Assembly: GCF_030817475.1 (NCBI RefSeq)
Contig: NZ_JAUSZJ010000002.1
Coordinates: 6,834,626-6,898,625 of the forward strand
Source: Streptomyces sp. V2I9
GTDB taxonomy: Bacteria; Actinomycetota; Actinomycetes; Streptomycetales; Streptomycetaceae
Direction: 5' to 3'
DNA length: 64,000 bases
Part shown: piece after piece, positions 24,516-32,196 of the stretch
Layout: each line of letters opens with the position of its first letter
Position numbering within the stretch: the stretch's first letter is position 1
Translations under genes and position numbers: made by a program
The notes under the pieces: generated by a model
Told to the model about the DNA's origin: nothing
Seen by the model: the letters and a program-made list of their open reading frames with translations, nothing else
Databases searched by the model: none

Positions 24516-26129
24516 TCAGCGTGCGCCGAACACCTGCGTCCACACGGGACCGCCCCCCGACTCCTGCTTCCCCACACCGATCTCCTCGAACGAGCAGTTG
24601 AGGATGTTGGCGCGGTGCCCCGGACTGTCTATCCACGCCCGCATCACATCGGCCGGGGTGCGCTGGCCCTTGGCGATGTTCTCGCCATAGGTGGACCACC
24701 GGTAACCGGCGGCCGTGATCCGGTCGCCGGGTTCCCTGCCGTCCTGCGAGGTGTGCGAGAAGTAGTCCCGCGCCGCCATGTCGGCGGAGTGCCGCTGCGC
24801 TGCTGAGTTGAGCAGACCGTTGACCGACACCGGACCGCACCCCTCCTTGGAGCGTTCCGCGTTGACCAACTGGGTGACCTGCTCGGCCGTTCCCGCCGGG
24901 GCGGGCGGCGCCGGCTTGGGCGGGGCCGGCTTCGGGGCCGGGGCGGCGGAACTGGGCACGGGCGGCGGAGTGCTCTTCTTCGGCTTGGCCTCGGGCGTAC
25001 GTGAAGGGCTCGGTGACGCCGACGTGGCGGGCTTCGCCGATGCCGAAGCGGAGGGCGAGGAGGAGGGGGCCGTCGACGGGGATGCCGGCGTCGGGGCCTC
25101 GGAAAGAGGAGCCGGGGCGTCCGCCGTGACGGTCGTGCCGTCCCTCCCGTCACCGTCGGTGTAGAGGTGCACCGCCGCCCCGCCCGTGCCCAGCGCCGCG
25201 ACCGCCACCACGGCGGCCACGGCCGAATTGCGGCGCCGCCGCCGGGCCTGCACCCGCCTGCGCTCGGCCCGTCCCGCCGCAGCCCCGGAACCGTCCCCGC
25301 CCGGCGCCGGCGCCTGGAGGTGCGCCGCGGTGGCCAGCAGGTCGGGAGCGGCCCCCGCCCCCGCCACGGCGGCCACCGGGACGAGCGCCAGCCCCACGAG
25401 CAGCCCCTCCGCGGGCACGAGGCCCGAGCGGAGCCCCGAGCACACCGTGCACTCGCGGGCGTGGCGGGCCAAGCGCTTGCGCCACAGGGCGGAGGGGACG
25501 CCGTCCCAGCCGGCGGCGATGTCCTCCAGCAGGACGCACGGAGGTTCGGCGGTCAGCGCACTCACCACGACCCGAGCGGCCTCCAGCCGCGCCTTCATGC
25601 GCTGCACCCGGACGGCTGTGTGCTGCGGGGTGAGCTCGAGCGCGGAGGCGACCTCGGTCCGGGACAGATGTCCAGCGGTCTCCAGCCACCACAGCGACAA
25701 CAGGGCGCGGTCGTCCTCGTCCAGCCAGCGTGTCGCCTCCGCCACCTGTCGCCGCTGGCCGGTCAGGCCGAGTTCCAGAATCGTCGCCTCGACGAAGTCC
25801 GCGCGGGGGTCGGGCAGGTCGTACGCGGCGTCCAGCCGGTCCGCGGGTATCGCCTCCGACTGCTTCTCGCGCCAGTGCGTGCGTATCTCGTTCATGGCTA
25901 TCGCCACCAACCAGGAGCGAAAGCTCTCCGGAGCACGCAGTTCGGGCAGGCCCCGGAGCATGCGCAGCACCGTCTCCTGCACTACGTCGTCCACGTCCGC
26001 GTGACCGTCCAGCGCGCGTCCGACGACGTTGTAGAGCAGAGGCAGGTACGCCGAGACGAGCTGGTCCTTGGCCTGCTGGTCGCCGCTCCGAGCCGCCGCG
26101 ATCAAGGCCGTCGGGTGATCGTTGCCCAT
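24516..26129 (-). CDS. ECF sigma factor fused to zinc anti-sigma-like segment, membrane helix and CAP/SCP domain
   Basis: 537 residues from the ATG at 26129. Order: sigma-2 (about 10-95, VDDVVQETVLRML), sigma-4 with HTH (about 130-190, SRTEVASALELTPQHTAVRVQR), and a zinc-finger-like H-x3-C-x2-C (HARECTVC, about 226) as in anti-sigma ZAS domains. Next come a basic patch, one transmembrane helix (about 308-328), a Pro/Ser/Ala-rich stalk (about 335-410), and a CAP/SCP-fold domain (about 415-537, VNAERSKEGCG, YFSHTSQDG, GENIAKG, SPGHRANILN). Such a layout puts sigma and anti-sigma-like parts inside and the CAP domain outside the cell. No separate anti-sigma gene follows. Confidence 0.88.
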   Translation of the reverse strand: MGNDHPTALIAAARSGDQQAKDQLVSAYLPLLYNVVGRALDGHADVDDVVQETVLRMLRGLPELRAPESFRSWLVAIAMNEIRTHWREKQSEAIPADRLDAAYDLPDPRADFVEATILELGLTGQRRQVAEATRWLDEDDRALLSLWWLETAGHLSRTEVASALELTPQHTAVRVQRMKARLEAARVVVSALTAEPPCVLLEDIAAGWDGVPSALWRKRLARHARECTVCSGLRSGLVPAEGLLVGLALVPVAAVAGAGAAPDLLATAAHLQAPAPGGDGSGAAAGRAERRRVQARRRRRNSAVAAVVAVAALGTGGAAVHLYTDGDGRDGTTVTADAPAPLSEAPTPASPSTAPSSSPSASASAKPATSASPSPSRTPEAKPKKSTPPPVPSSAAPAPKPAPPKPAPPAPAGTAEQVTQLVNAERSKEGCGPVSVNGLLNSAAQRHSADMAARDYFSHTSQDGREPGDRITAAGYRWSTYGENIAKGQRTPADVMRAWIDSPGHRANILNCSFEEIGVGKQESGGGPVWTQVFGAR

Positions 26130-26280
26130 GCTGTGCTCACTCTTCCGGGGTCCGGTGCTGTCACTTCCCACACCCTGGGAGACGGCGTGCGAGCGGGACG
26201 ATAACAAGAATCCGCCGGGCAGCCGCGGAATCGCTTGTCTCGGGCTCTCGGGAGCTCTGCGTCACCGGCCCTGCGAAGGT

Positions 26281-26292
26281 CCCCCCCCCCCC
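26281..26292. repeat. Run of 12 C residues
   Basis: An uninterrupted C12 tract lies between the sigma-fusion gene and the antitoxin-like gene, and a second C-run of about ten lies near 26670. Such runs slip easily in replication or sequencing. The rest of this 320-bp gap holds only the inverted repeat at 26354-26400. Confidence 0.7.
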
Positions 26293-26353
26293 GACCCCCG
26301 GACGGCCAGGCGTCGGCGCTGCGGCCGGGCGTCGGGGTGTCGGCACTCTCCGC

Positions 26354-26400
26354 GTACGGGTCCGTGCCACGGCTCACAGCACCGTGGCACGGACCCGTGC
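26354..26400. terminator. Long perfect inverted repeat downstream of the antitoxin-like gene
   Basis: The arms 26356-26372 and 26382-26398 are perfect over 17 bp, with a nine-base loop. Two further pairs, one a wobble, extend it to 26354-26400. It lies 50 bp after the stop of the minus-strand gene. Confidence 0.7.
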
Positions 26401-26452
26401 GGGGAACCGGTGGGATCCGGACGGTGGCTGTCCGGTCACCGGAGGGGGCGGT

Positions 26453-26647
26453 TCAGCCGCGCGGCGGGCCGTCCTGGTCGCGCTCCGTCCCGAACCGCTG
26501 CTTGAGCTTGTCCTGGGCGGTGTCGACGTGCTTCGCGTACTTGCCCTGCGTACGGTCGTCGACCATGTCGCCGGCCTTGTCGATCCCTTTGCCGGCCTGG
26601 TCCTCGTGGCCCTTGAGCATCTTCTTGATCTTGTCCAGTGCGGACAT
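26453..26647 (-). CDS. MT0933-like 'antitoxin' family small protein
   Basis: 64 residues, charged and helical (SALDKIKKMLKGHEDQAGKGIDKAGDMVDDRTQGKYAKHVDTAQDKLKQRFG). This matches the family annotated as MT0933/Rv0909-like antitoxin, common in actinobacteria. The start has GGAGGA upstream. No toxin gene lies next to it, so the antitoxin label comes only from the family name; a CsbD-like stress role is equally possible. Confidence 0.75.
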   Translation of the reverse strand: MSALDKIKKMLKGHEDQAGKGIDKAGDMVDDRTQGKYAKHVDTAQDKLKQRFGTERDQDGPPRG

Positions 26648-26963
26648 GCGTCCTCCTCGTCGATGCTGCTTCCCCCCCCCCACCAAGGGTCACCGCACGG
26701 AACGCCGTCCGCATCCGCGCCGGGTGTCCGCGTGATCCCCGGCCGGGCGGACCGGGCCGGGGCCCATGTGTGAACGCGCGCCGACTGGGCACATACCGGA
26801 TTACCAGGAGGAGGTGGTGGCATTGGGCCGCATCCGAGTCGTCGTCCGTCGTCCCCCGCCCCCTTCGGGGCCGCCGCCGCTCGACCTGCGTACCCCGTCC
26901 GGCCGCCCTCTTCCGTACTGACCGCCGACGCCACCGGCCCCGACCCGGTGGCGTCCGTGCGTG
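26648..26963. other. Intergenic region upstream of the antitoxin-like gene
   Basis: About 315 bp containing the ribosome site and a second C-run near 26670. No gene, promoter or hairpin can be supported. Confidence 0.4.
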
Positions 26964-28004
26964 CTACCGCTGATCCTGGCGGGGGCCCTCGCCGCGCGGA
27001 CCGTGCCCACGCGGCCGGTCCTCGTACCGGGCCGAGGCCGGGCCCGACAGGGGAGCGAGCTGCTCCACCAGGGCCTCCAGCTCCTCGACGGCGTACTCCG
27101 TCTCGCGGCGCATGGTCTGATGCTCCGCCACGATGGCGCCGAGGAGGAGCGCGGTCAGGGCGACGCACCCGTTGAGCAGCGACAGATTGACCATGATCTC
27201 CATCAGGCTGTGTCCCGCGAACGGTCCCAGAGCATCCGTCCCGGCGATGGTGGCGAGCACCGAGACCACCAGGGCGCACGGAGCGCTGCCGGGCAACTGG
27301 AAACGCAGAGCCGCCCAGATGATCACCGGGAACACCAGGTAGATCATCGACAGCGAACTGCGCGTGGCCATCAGCGACGACGCGACCACGACTACCGCGA
27401 GGACCGACGCCTCCAGCCACCTGTCGCCCGGACGGGGCCACCGTGCCTTTCGCAGGACCAGCAGCACGGGGGCCACCACGAGGACCCCCATCGCGTCCCC
27501 GGCCCACCAGGACGACCAGACCAGCCAGAAGCGGCCCGGCGGCACCTTCCCGTCGAACAGCAGCGTGAGACTCCCGAGGGTGGCGCTGAGCAGCATCCCC
27601 GCGAACGCGCCCAGGAACACCAGATAGACCCCGTCCCGCAACCGCGCCAGCTCGATACGGAAGCCCACCCTCCGCAGCAGGGCGTACGAGGCCAGCGGTG
27701 CCACCGTGTTGCCGAACACGATGGCCAGACGGCTCATGGTGAACGCGTCGCCGATCTCGGAGACCGTGAGCAGGGTCCCCAGCGCGATACCGGGCCAGAC
27801 GCGGACGCCCAGACCCAGCAGCGCGGCCAGGGCGATCCCGGTCGACGGCCACAGCGGAGTGACCACCGCACCGTCCAGGACGACCTGGCGCATCAGCCCG
27901 ATCCGCCCGGCCAGGAAATAGGCGCCGGTCACGCCCAGCACCTGCGCCACGTACACGGCCCGACGTCTGGCTTCCTTGCTGCGGATCACCCACTCATCAG
28001 ACAC
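26964..28004 (-). CDS. MASE1-domain integral membrane sensor
   Basis: 346 residues with about eight membrane helices and the MASE1 pattern: GRIGLMRQ...TPLWPSTGIALAALLGLG, WPGIALGTLL, WWAGDAMGVLVVAPVLL. A short coiled-coil-like tail (AEHQTMRRETEYAVEELEALVEQL) follows, then a charged disordered end. There is no kinase, GGDEF or phosphatase domain on the same chain. The phosphatase gene 48 bp upstream in the same unit is therefore a likely output partner. MASE1 domains are known as membrane sensory modules; the signal is unknown. Confidence 0.82.
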   Translation of the reverse strand: MSDEWVIRSKEARRRAVYVAQVLGVTGAYFLAGRIGLMRQVVLDGAVVTPLWPSTGIALAALLGLGVRVWPGIALGTLLTVSEIGDAFTMSRLAIVFGNTVAPLASYALLRRVGFRIELARLRDGVYLVFLGAFAGMLLSATLGSLTLLFDGKVPPGRFWLVWSSWWAGDAMGVLVVAPVLLVLRKARWPRPGDRWLEASVLAVVVVASSLMATRSSLSMIYLVFPVIIWAALRFQLPGSAPCALVVSVLATIAGTDALGPFAGHSLMEIMVNLSLLNGCVALTALLLGAIVAEHQTMRRETEYAVEELEALVEQLAPLSGPASARYEDRPRGHGPRGEGPRQDQR

Positions 28005-28052
28005 CGGCCACGGTGGGGAGGGCCGGTGACACGCGCGGCGACGTCCCCCGCG

Positions 28053-28886
28053 TCACCGGGCTCCGGTGAGGGCGGCCGCGTGCCGCAGGGCCAGGACGGC
28101 CGCGTCGTCCTCGTGGCCCGTCACCTCCGCCGCGCCCAGCACCAGGTCGGCCAGCTGGGCAGCGCTCGCACCGACGTGCGAGGCCACCAACTGCCGCACG
28201 CGTTCGAGTCCGTCCTCGATCGCCAGGGACGGGCCCTCGACCACCCCGTCCGTGAGCAGCACGATCGCCCCGTCGAAGTCGAGCGTGCGCCGGGTGACGG
28301 GATAGTCCTCGCCGGGTTCGATGCCCAGTGGCAGGCCGCCGGGGTCCTCGGTGACGCCGGACCGGCCGTCCGCGGCGGCCCACACGGAGGCGACATGGCC
28401 CGCCCGCGCACTGTGCAGCTCCCGCGTCACCGGGTCCAGCCGCAGGAAGGTGCAGGTCGCGAAGAGTCCCGAATCCACGGAGAGGAGCAGGTCGTTCGTC
28501 CGGCCCAGGATCTCGCCCGGATCGGACGCCGTGCCCGCGATGGCCCGCATGGCGATGCGCACCTGTCCCATGAAGGCGGCGGCCTCGACGTCGTGGCCCT
28601 GTACGTCGCCGATGGCGAAGCCGAGGGCCCCGTCGGCGAGGGGGAAACCGTCGTACCAGTCGCCGCCGATGTCCAGCCCGTGCCGGGCCGGAGCGTAGCC
28701 GGCCGCCGACCGGAGGCCGGGGAGGACGGGCAGGACCGCCGGGAGCATGTCGCGCTGGAGTGCCTGGGCCAGCTCCACCCTGGCCTGGTGCAACTCCACT
28801 TCGCGCCGGGCGCGGGCGGTGAGGTCCTGCAACGTGTGGAGCAGATCGTCGGCACTGGCCGAGCGGGAGGTCCGACGCCGGTTCAT
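28053..28886 (-). CDS. PP2C-type SpoIIE serine phosphatase
   Basis: 277 residues from the ATG at 28886. A helical lead-in (ADDLLHTLQDLTARARREVELHQARVELAQALQRDMLP) precedes the phosphatase motifs GLDIGGDWYDGFPL, IGDVQGHDVEAAAFMGQ, LLTDGVVEG and GHEDDAAVLAL, so metal-binding Asp residues are present. No sensor domain is fused; the adjacent MASE1 protein probably provides it. It is likely to dephosphorylate an anti-sigma antagonist. Confidence 0.88.
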   Translation of the reverse strand: MNRRRTSRSASADDLLHTLQDLTARARREVELHQARVELAQALQRDMLPAVLPVLPGLRSAAGYAPARHGLDIGGDWYDGFPLADGALGFAIGDVQGHDVEAAAFMGQVRIAMRAIAGTASDPGEILGRTNDLLLSVDSGLFATCTFLRLDPVTRELHSARAGHVASVWAAADGRSGVTEDPGGLPLGIEPGEDYPVTRRTLDFDGAIVLLTDGVVEGPSLAIEDGLERVRQLVASHVGASAAQLADLVLGAAEVTGHEDDAAVLALRHAAALTGAR

Positions 28887-28996
28887 GTGCCGCTCCGCGG
28901 TGCGATATGTCCCTGAATCATATAGCCGGTGTCTCACAGCGGCGACTGCGACGGCGGCGGAACCCGCGTCCGTCGCCGCGGTCCCCCCACAGCCGT

Positions 28997-29617
28997 TCAG
29001 GAGGGCCGGGCGCGGTACAGATCCCGCAGCAGGGCGATCTCGGCACCGTGGTGCAGCACCTCTTGATTGACCCACCAGACGACGTCGACGAACGGGTCCC
29101 CGGCGTCGCTGCCGTTCGGATACGTGCTGTACCCGACGGTGTCCAGAGCTGTCTCGTCGGCCGTGTGCAGCGCTTCCCGCCAGGCGGCCGAAGCGGACGC
29201 GAAGGCGGCCACGGCGCCGACGGCGTCCCCAGGGGTGCGATAGCCCTCGCGGGTGAGCGACCGGCTGCCGCAGGTGTGGTCGGCCCGGAGGGTGAGCATC
29301 TCCGAGAGGTGGCTCAGCCGCCACGCGAGCGTGGTGAACGGCGGGGGGAACGGATGCGGCGAGTCCGCCGAGTCCCGCCCCCACGCCCCGGACCCCGCCA
29401 GCACGGTCGCCCGCGCGCCGGGGCCGTCGTCGCGGCGGCGGACGGACCAGCAGTCGGGCACGGGTTCCCAGAGGTACTCGTCGTCGCCGAGCGGGACGAC
29501 GCCGATGCCGACACCGTTGCCGCTGTCCATGACAGGTCCGGCAAGACGGGAGAGGAGTCGTTCGCAGGCGAAGTCGTACTGTTCCAGCAGCGGGATCAGG
29601 CGGGGAGGCAAGGACAT
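28997..29617 (-). CDS. DinB-like four-helix protein
   Basis: 206 residues. The sequence starts with LIPLLEQYDFACERLLSRLAG, includes FTTLAWRLSHLSEMLTLRADHTCG with conserved His, and ends with DVVWWVNQEVLHHGAEIALLRDLY. This is the His triad layout of DinB/DUF664 metalloproteins, which often act as thiol-dependent transferases. The start is uncertain because the ribosome site is weak and an upstream ATG exists at 29680. Confidence 0.75.
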   Translation of the reverse strand: MSLPPRLIPLLEQYDFACERLLSRLAGPVMDSGNGVGIGVVPLGDDEYLWEPVPDCWSVRRRDDGPGARATVLAGSGAWGRDSADSPHPFPPPFTTLAWRLSHLSEMLTLRADHTCGSRSLTREGYRTPGDAVGAVAAFASASAAWREALHTADETALDTVGYSTYPNGSDAGDPFVDVVWWVNQEVLHHGAEIALLRDLYRARPS

Positions 29618-29778
29618 CGGGGGAGCGTGCCACAGCCGGTTGGCGGACGCACCTCCTTTCGCGGCGGCTCCGGGCCGCATCGAGGGCCGGGACGCGCTCG
29701 ATGGCCGACTTCGCGCAAGGGCGGCCGGATGGACCCGCGTACCGAGCCGTTGTCAGTGCCCGGTGGGATGCTGCCCGC

Positions 29779-30048
29779 ATGGACGAGCTGATGAGGCAGC
29801 GACGGGTGTACGGCACCGACCACGACGATCCCTGCCCCGGACCCCGGCCGGGGCACGACTACCGCGAACTGGTCGGCGGCCCGCTCGACGGGCTGCTGCT
29901 GGACGTCACGGGGTGGGACGACGCCGACCTGCGCGACGGGGTCGGGCTGGTCACCGAGATCGGCGCCTACGGCCCCGGCGGACGTGCCGAGTACGGGCCG
30001 CGGTCGCCGGACAGCCATCAGTGGGACTGGCGCGGCGACGTGCGGTGA
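29779..30048 (+). CDS. Small hypothetical protein
   Basis: 89 residues from the ATG at 29779. The conserved-looking core is RRVYGTDHDDPCPGPRPGHDYRELVGGPLDGLLLDVTGW, followed by EIGAYGPGGRAEYGPR. An earlier ATG at 29701 would add 26 residues that look less protein-like, and neither start has a clear ribosome site. No family name is known to me. Confidence 0.55.
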   Translation: MDELMRQRRVYGTDHDDPCPGPRPGHDYRELVGGPLDGLLLDVTGWDDADLRDGVGLVTEIGAYGPGGRAEYGPRSPDSHQWDWRGDVR

Positions 30049-30068
30049 CGGAGGCCGGGTGGTGATGG

Positions 30069-30141
30069 CAGGGGCGGCAGGGATCGAACCTGCGACACAC
30101 GGTTGTGGAGACCGTCGCTCCGGCCGCTGAGCCACGCCCCT
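30069..30141 (-). tRNA. tRNA-Trp(CCA) with unusual base 37
   Basis: On the minus strand the 73-nt cloverleaf is complete. The 7-bp acceptor is AGGGGCG/CGCCCCT, the D stem GCTC/GAGC, the anticodon stem ACGGT/ACCGT with loop CTCCACA (U33, anticodon CCA), and the T arm GCAGG-TTCGATC-CCTGC. G73 is followed by an encoded CCA (30066-30068). Position 37 is C, where tRNAs nearly always have a purine; ordinary bacterial tRNA-Trp has A there. The gene may be a second, altered copy. Confidence 0.85.
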
Positions 30142-30380
30142 GGGCGGCGGGCCGAAGCCTGGCGCGCTCCGGCCCGGACACCAACGGATTCACCCGGCCC
30201 CGACCCCGGCTCGACCCCGACCCGGCCCCGACCTCGGCACGGTACCGGCGCCGGACCTCGTCACGCCGGACGGCTCGGCGGCCGGGCCCGAACCAGCCCC
30301 GTGACCATGCGGTCTCCGGGGGCCCGTGGGCCGGGGAGCGGCTGCGAGGGGGCCCCGGCCGTCCGATAGGTTGACCGGTC

Positions 30381-31886
30381 ATGTGGGCTTTGAGCGCGGT
30401 CGGGCACCGTCGGCTGGGTGCGGCAGGATCGCTGGCGGTCGTCGGCGGCGGCTGGTTCGCCGGAAAGCTGCCGGTGCACGACCCCTGGGGCCTGTGGGTC
30501 GACCACGGGTCCGCGGTGAAGGCGGCCGGCGCCGTCCTCGCCTACGTAGGGCTGACCGTGCTCGTCGTGGCCTGGTGGCAGTACGGGAAGACCGCCGTCA
30601 CCGTCCGGGAAACGCTGGTCACCCTCGCCTGGTGGACCGCCCCGTTCCTCCTCGCGCCTCCGCTCTACAGCGCCGACGTGTACAGCTACATCGCCCAGGG
30701 CTCGATGGTCGTCGAAGGCCACGACGTCTACACCCTCGGCCCCTCCGCCCTGGACCCCGGCGGAATCGGCGGCGACGCCGCCGCGAGCGTCGGCAACCAC
30801 TGGCGTGACACGCCGGCCCCCTACGGCCCGCTCTTCCTGCTGCTCTCCGCCACCGTCGCATGGACCACCGGCGGCACGATCGTCCCCGCCGTCCTGGCCA
30901 TGCGGCTCGTCGCCCTCGTCGCCCTCGCCCTGATCGTCTGGTCCCTGCGCCGCCTGGCGCGCGAACACGGTCGCAGCGAGAGCCGCGCCCTCTGGCTCGG
31001 CGCCCTCAATCCGCTGCTGCTGATGCACGTGGTCGGCGGCGTCCACAACGACGGGCTGATGATCGGCCTGATGCTCGCCGGTCTCGTGCTCGCCCTGCGC
31101 GGCAGGTGGATCACCGGCAGCGCCCTGGTCGGCCTCGCCGTGATGGTGAAGTCCCCGGCGGCCGTGGCGCTCCTGTTCATCGGGGTCCTCGTGCACGCCG
31201 CCGCGACCGGCCCCCGGTGGCGCCGCTGGGCCAAGGGCCTCCTCGCACCCGGCCTGGTCGCCTGCGCGGTCGCCGGAGGGGCGACGCTGATCAGCGGCAC
31301 GGGATTCGGCTGGCTCCGCACCCAGGGTGTCGCCGCGAACATCCACACCGCGCTCTCCGTCACCAGCGACCTCGGCCTCGGGCTCGGAAAGTCGGCCCAG
31401 CTGCTCCTGGACGTCGACGCGAACCCGGTCAAGTCCGCCGTCCAGACGCTGGGCCTGGCGGTCGCGGTCGCCCTGATCCTCCTGCTGGCCCGGCGCGCGA
31501 TGCGGGGCGGCATCACGGCGGTCCACGCACTGGGCCTCTCGCTGCTGCTCCTGGTCGCCCTCTCGCCCATGGTCCAGCCCTGGTACCTGCTGTGGGGAAT
31601 GGCGGTGGTCGCCGCGACCGAGCAGTACGGCCGCCTCTCCGCCCTCCTGGTCGTCCTCTCGGCGGCCCTCGTCTACGAGACCCACCCCATGGGCGCGACC
31701 CCGCCCTACGGGTTCGTCCTCGCCGGCCTCGCCGTGCTCCTCGGTACGCTCACGATCCGGCGCGCCCCCGTCGTTCCGCCCGGCGTCCTCCTGCCCGGCC
31801 GGCGCGGCCCCGCCGACTCCGTGGCCGACCGGGACGTCTCCTCCGCTGCCGCCGGGCAGGAACCGGCCGCGCGGAGTGCTCCGTAG
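30381..31886 (+). CDS. mptB: Alpha-1,6-mannosyltransferase MptB-type (GT-C fold)
   Basis: 501 residues with about 12-13 membrane helices. The first external loop has PLYSADVYSYIAQGSMVVEGHDVYTLGPSALD, as in polyprenyl-phosphomannose-dependent mannosyltransferases. WLGALNPLLLMHVVGGVHNDGLMIGLMLAGL and LSPMVQPWYLLWGM are also typical of MptA/MptB. Such enzymes elongate alpha-1,6-mannan for lipomannan-like cell-envelope glycans. The gene is monocistronic; the upstream 240 bp is low-complexity C/G-rich. Confidence 0.88.
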   Translation: MWALSAVGHRRLGAAGSLAVVGGGWFAGKLPVHDPWGLWVDHGSAVKAAGAVLAYVGLTVLVVAWWQYGKTAVTVRETLVTLAWWTAPFLLAPPLYSADVYSYIAQGSMVVEGHDVYTLGPSALDPGGIGGDAAASVGNHWRDTPAPYGPLFLLLSATVAWTTGGTIVPAVLAMRLVALVALALIVWSLRRLAREHGRSESRALWLGALNPLLLMHVVGGVHNDGLMIGLMLAGLVLALRGRWITGSALVGLAVMVKSPAAVALLFIGVLVHAAATGPRWRRWAKGLLAPGLVACAVAGGATLISGTGFGWLRTQGVAANIHTALSVTSDLGLGLGKSAQLLLDVDANPVKSAVQTLGLAVAVALILLLARRAMRGGITAVHALGLSLLLLVALSPMVQPWYLLWGMAVVAATEQYGRLSALLVVLSAALVYETHPMGATPPYGFVLAGLAVLLGTLTIRRAPVVPPGVLLPGRRGPADSVADRDVSSAAAGQEPAARSAP

Positions 31887-31895
31887 CCAATTCCC

Positions 31896-31925
31896 TCGAC
31901 GCTCGCCACGACCATCGGCTAGGCT
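31896..31925 (+). promoter_or_regulatory. Possible WhiB7/WblC-type promoter for the ABC-F gene
   Basis: TAGGCT at 31920-31925 is a good -10. A weak -35 (TCGACG, 31896-31901) sits 18 bp upstream and is preceded by an AT-rich patch (CCAATTC, 31888-31894), the pattern known for WhiB7-dependent promoters. WhiB7/WblC controls many ABC-F genes; here that is inference. Confidence 0.4.
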
Positions 31926-31959
31926 CGTCGAGTCCTGTTGTCTCCGATAGAGGTGGACG

Positions 31960-31971
31960 TTGCGCATCTGA
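31960..31971 (+). promoter_or_regulatory. Possible three-codon leader peptide (M-R-I) in the ABC-F 5' leader
   Basis: TTG-CGC-ATC-TGA lies 3 nt after GAGGTGG, a near-perfect ribosome site, about 225 nt before the ABC-F start. It is followed by small inverted repeats (CGCGA/TCGCG at 31976-31988, GTACGG/CCGTAC at 31991-32009, ACGGT/ACCGT at 32010-32026). This layout fits ribosome-stalling attenuation used by resistance genes. The remaining leader up to 32196 holds no gene. Confidence 0.4.
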
Positions 31972-32196
31972 GGTCCGCGATCATCGCGCGGTACGGCCCT
32001 GGCCCGTACACGGTCACGACACCGTCGGCATGTCTGCCGTCCGTGACTTCCGCGTGGATGCGACCTCGGTGCTGAGCCGTCCCCCGCCTTCGCAGGACTG
32101 TTCTTCCCACCACATCCGGCCCTCCCGAGCCGGGTCGCCGCGTGCTGTTCGCATACGAAGCCCCTTGTTCCTCCGCTTCCGACTGCGAGAACTCCC

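Noticed and set aside
26453..26647. Toxin-antitoxin module
   Set aside because: The small protein has an antitoxin family name, but no toxin-like gene lies beside it.
30066..30141. Attachment site of an integrated element at the tRNA
   Set aside because: No integrase, excisionase or duplicated tRNA end was seen in the flanking sequence of this window.
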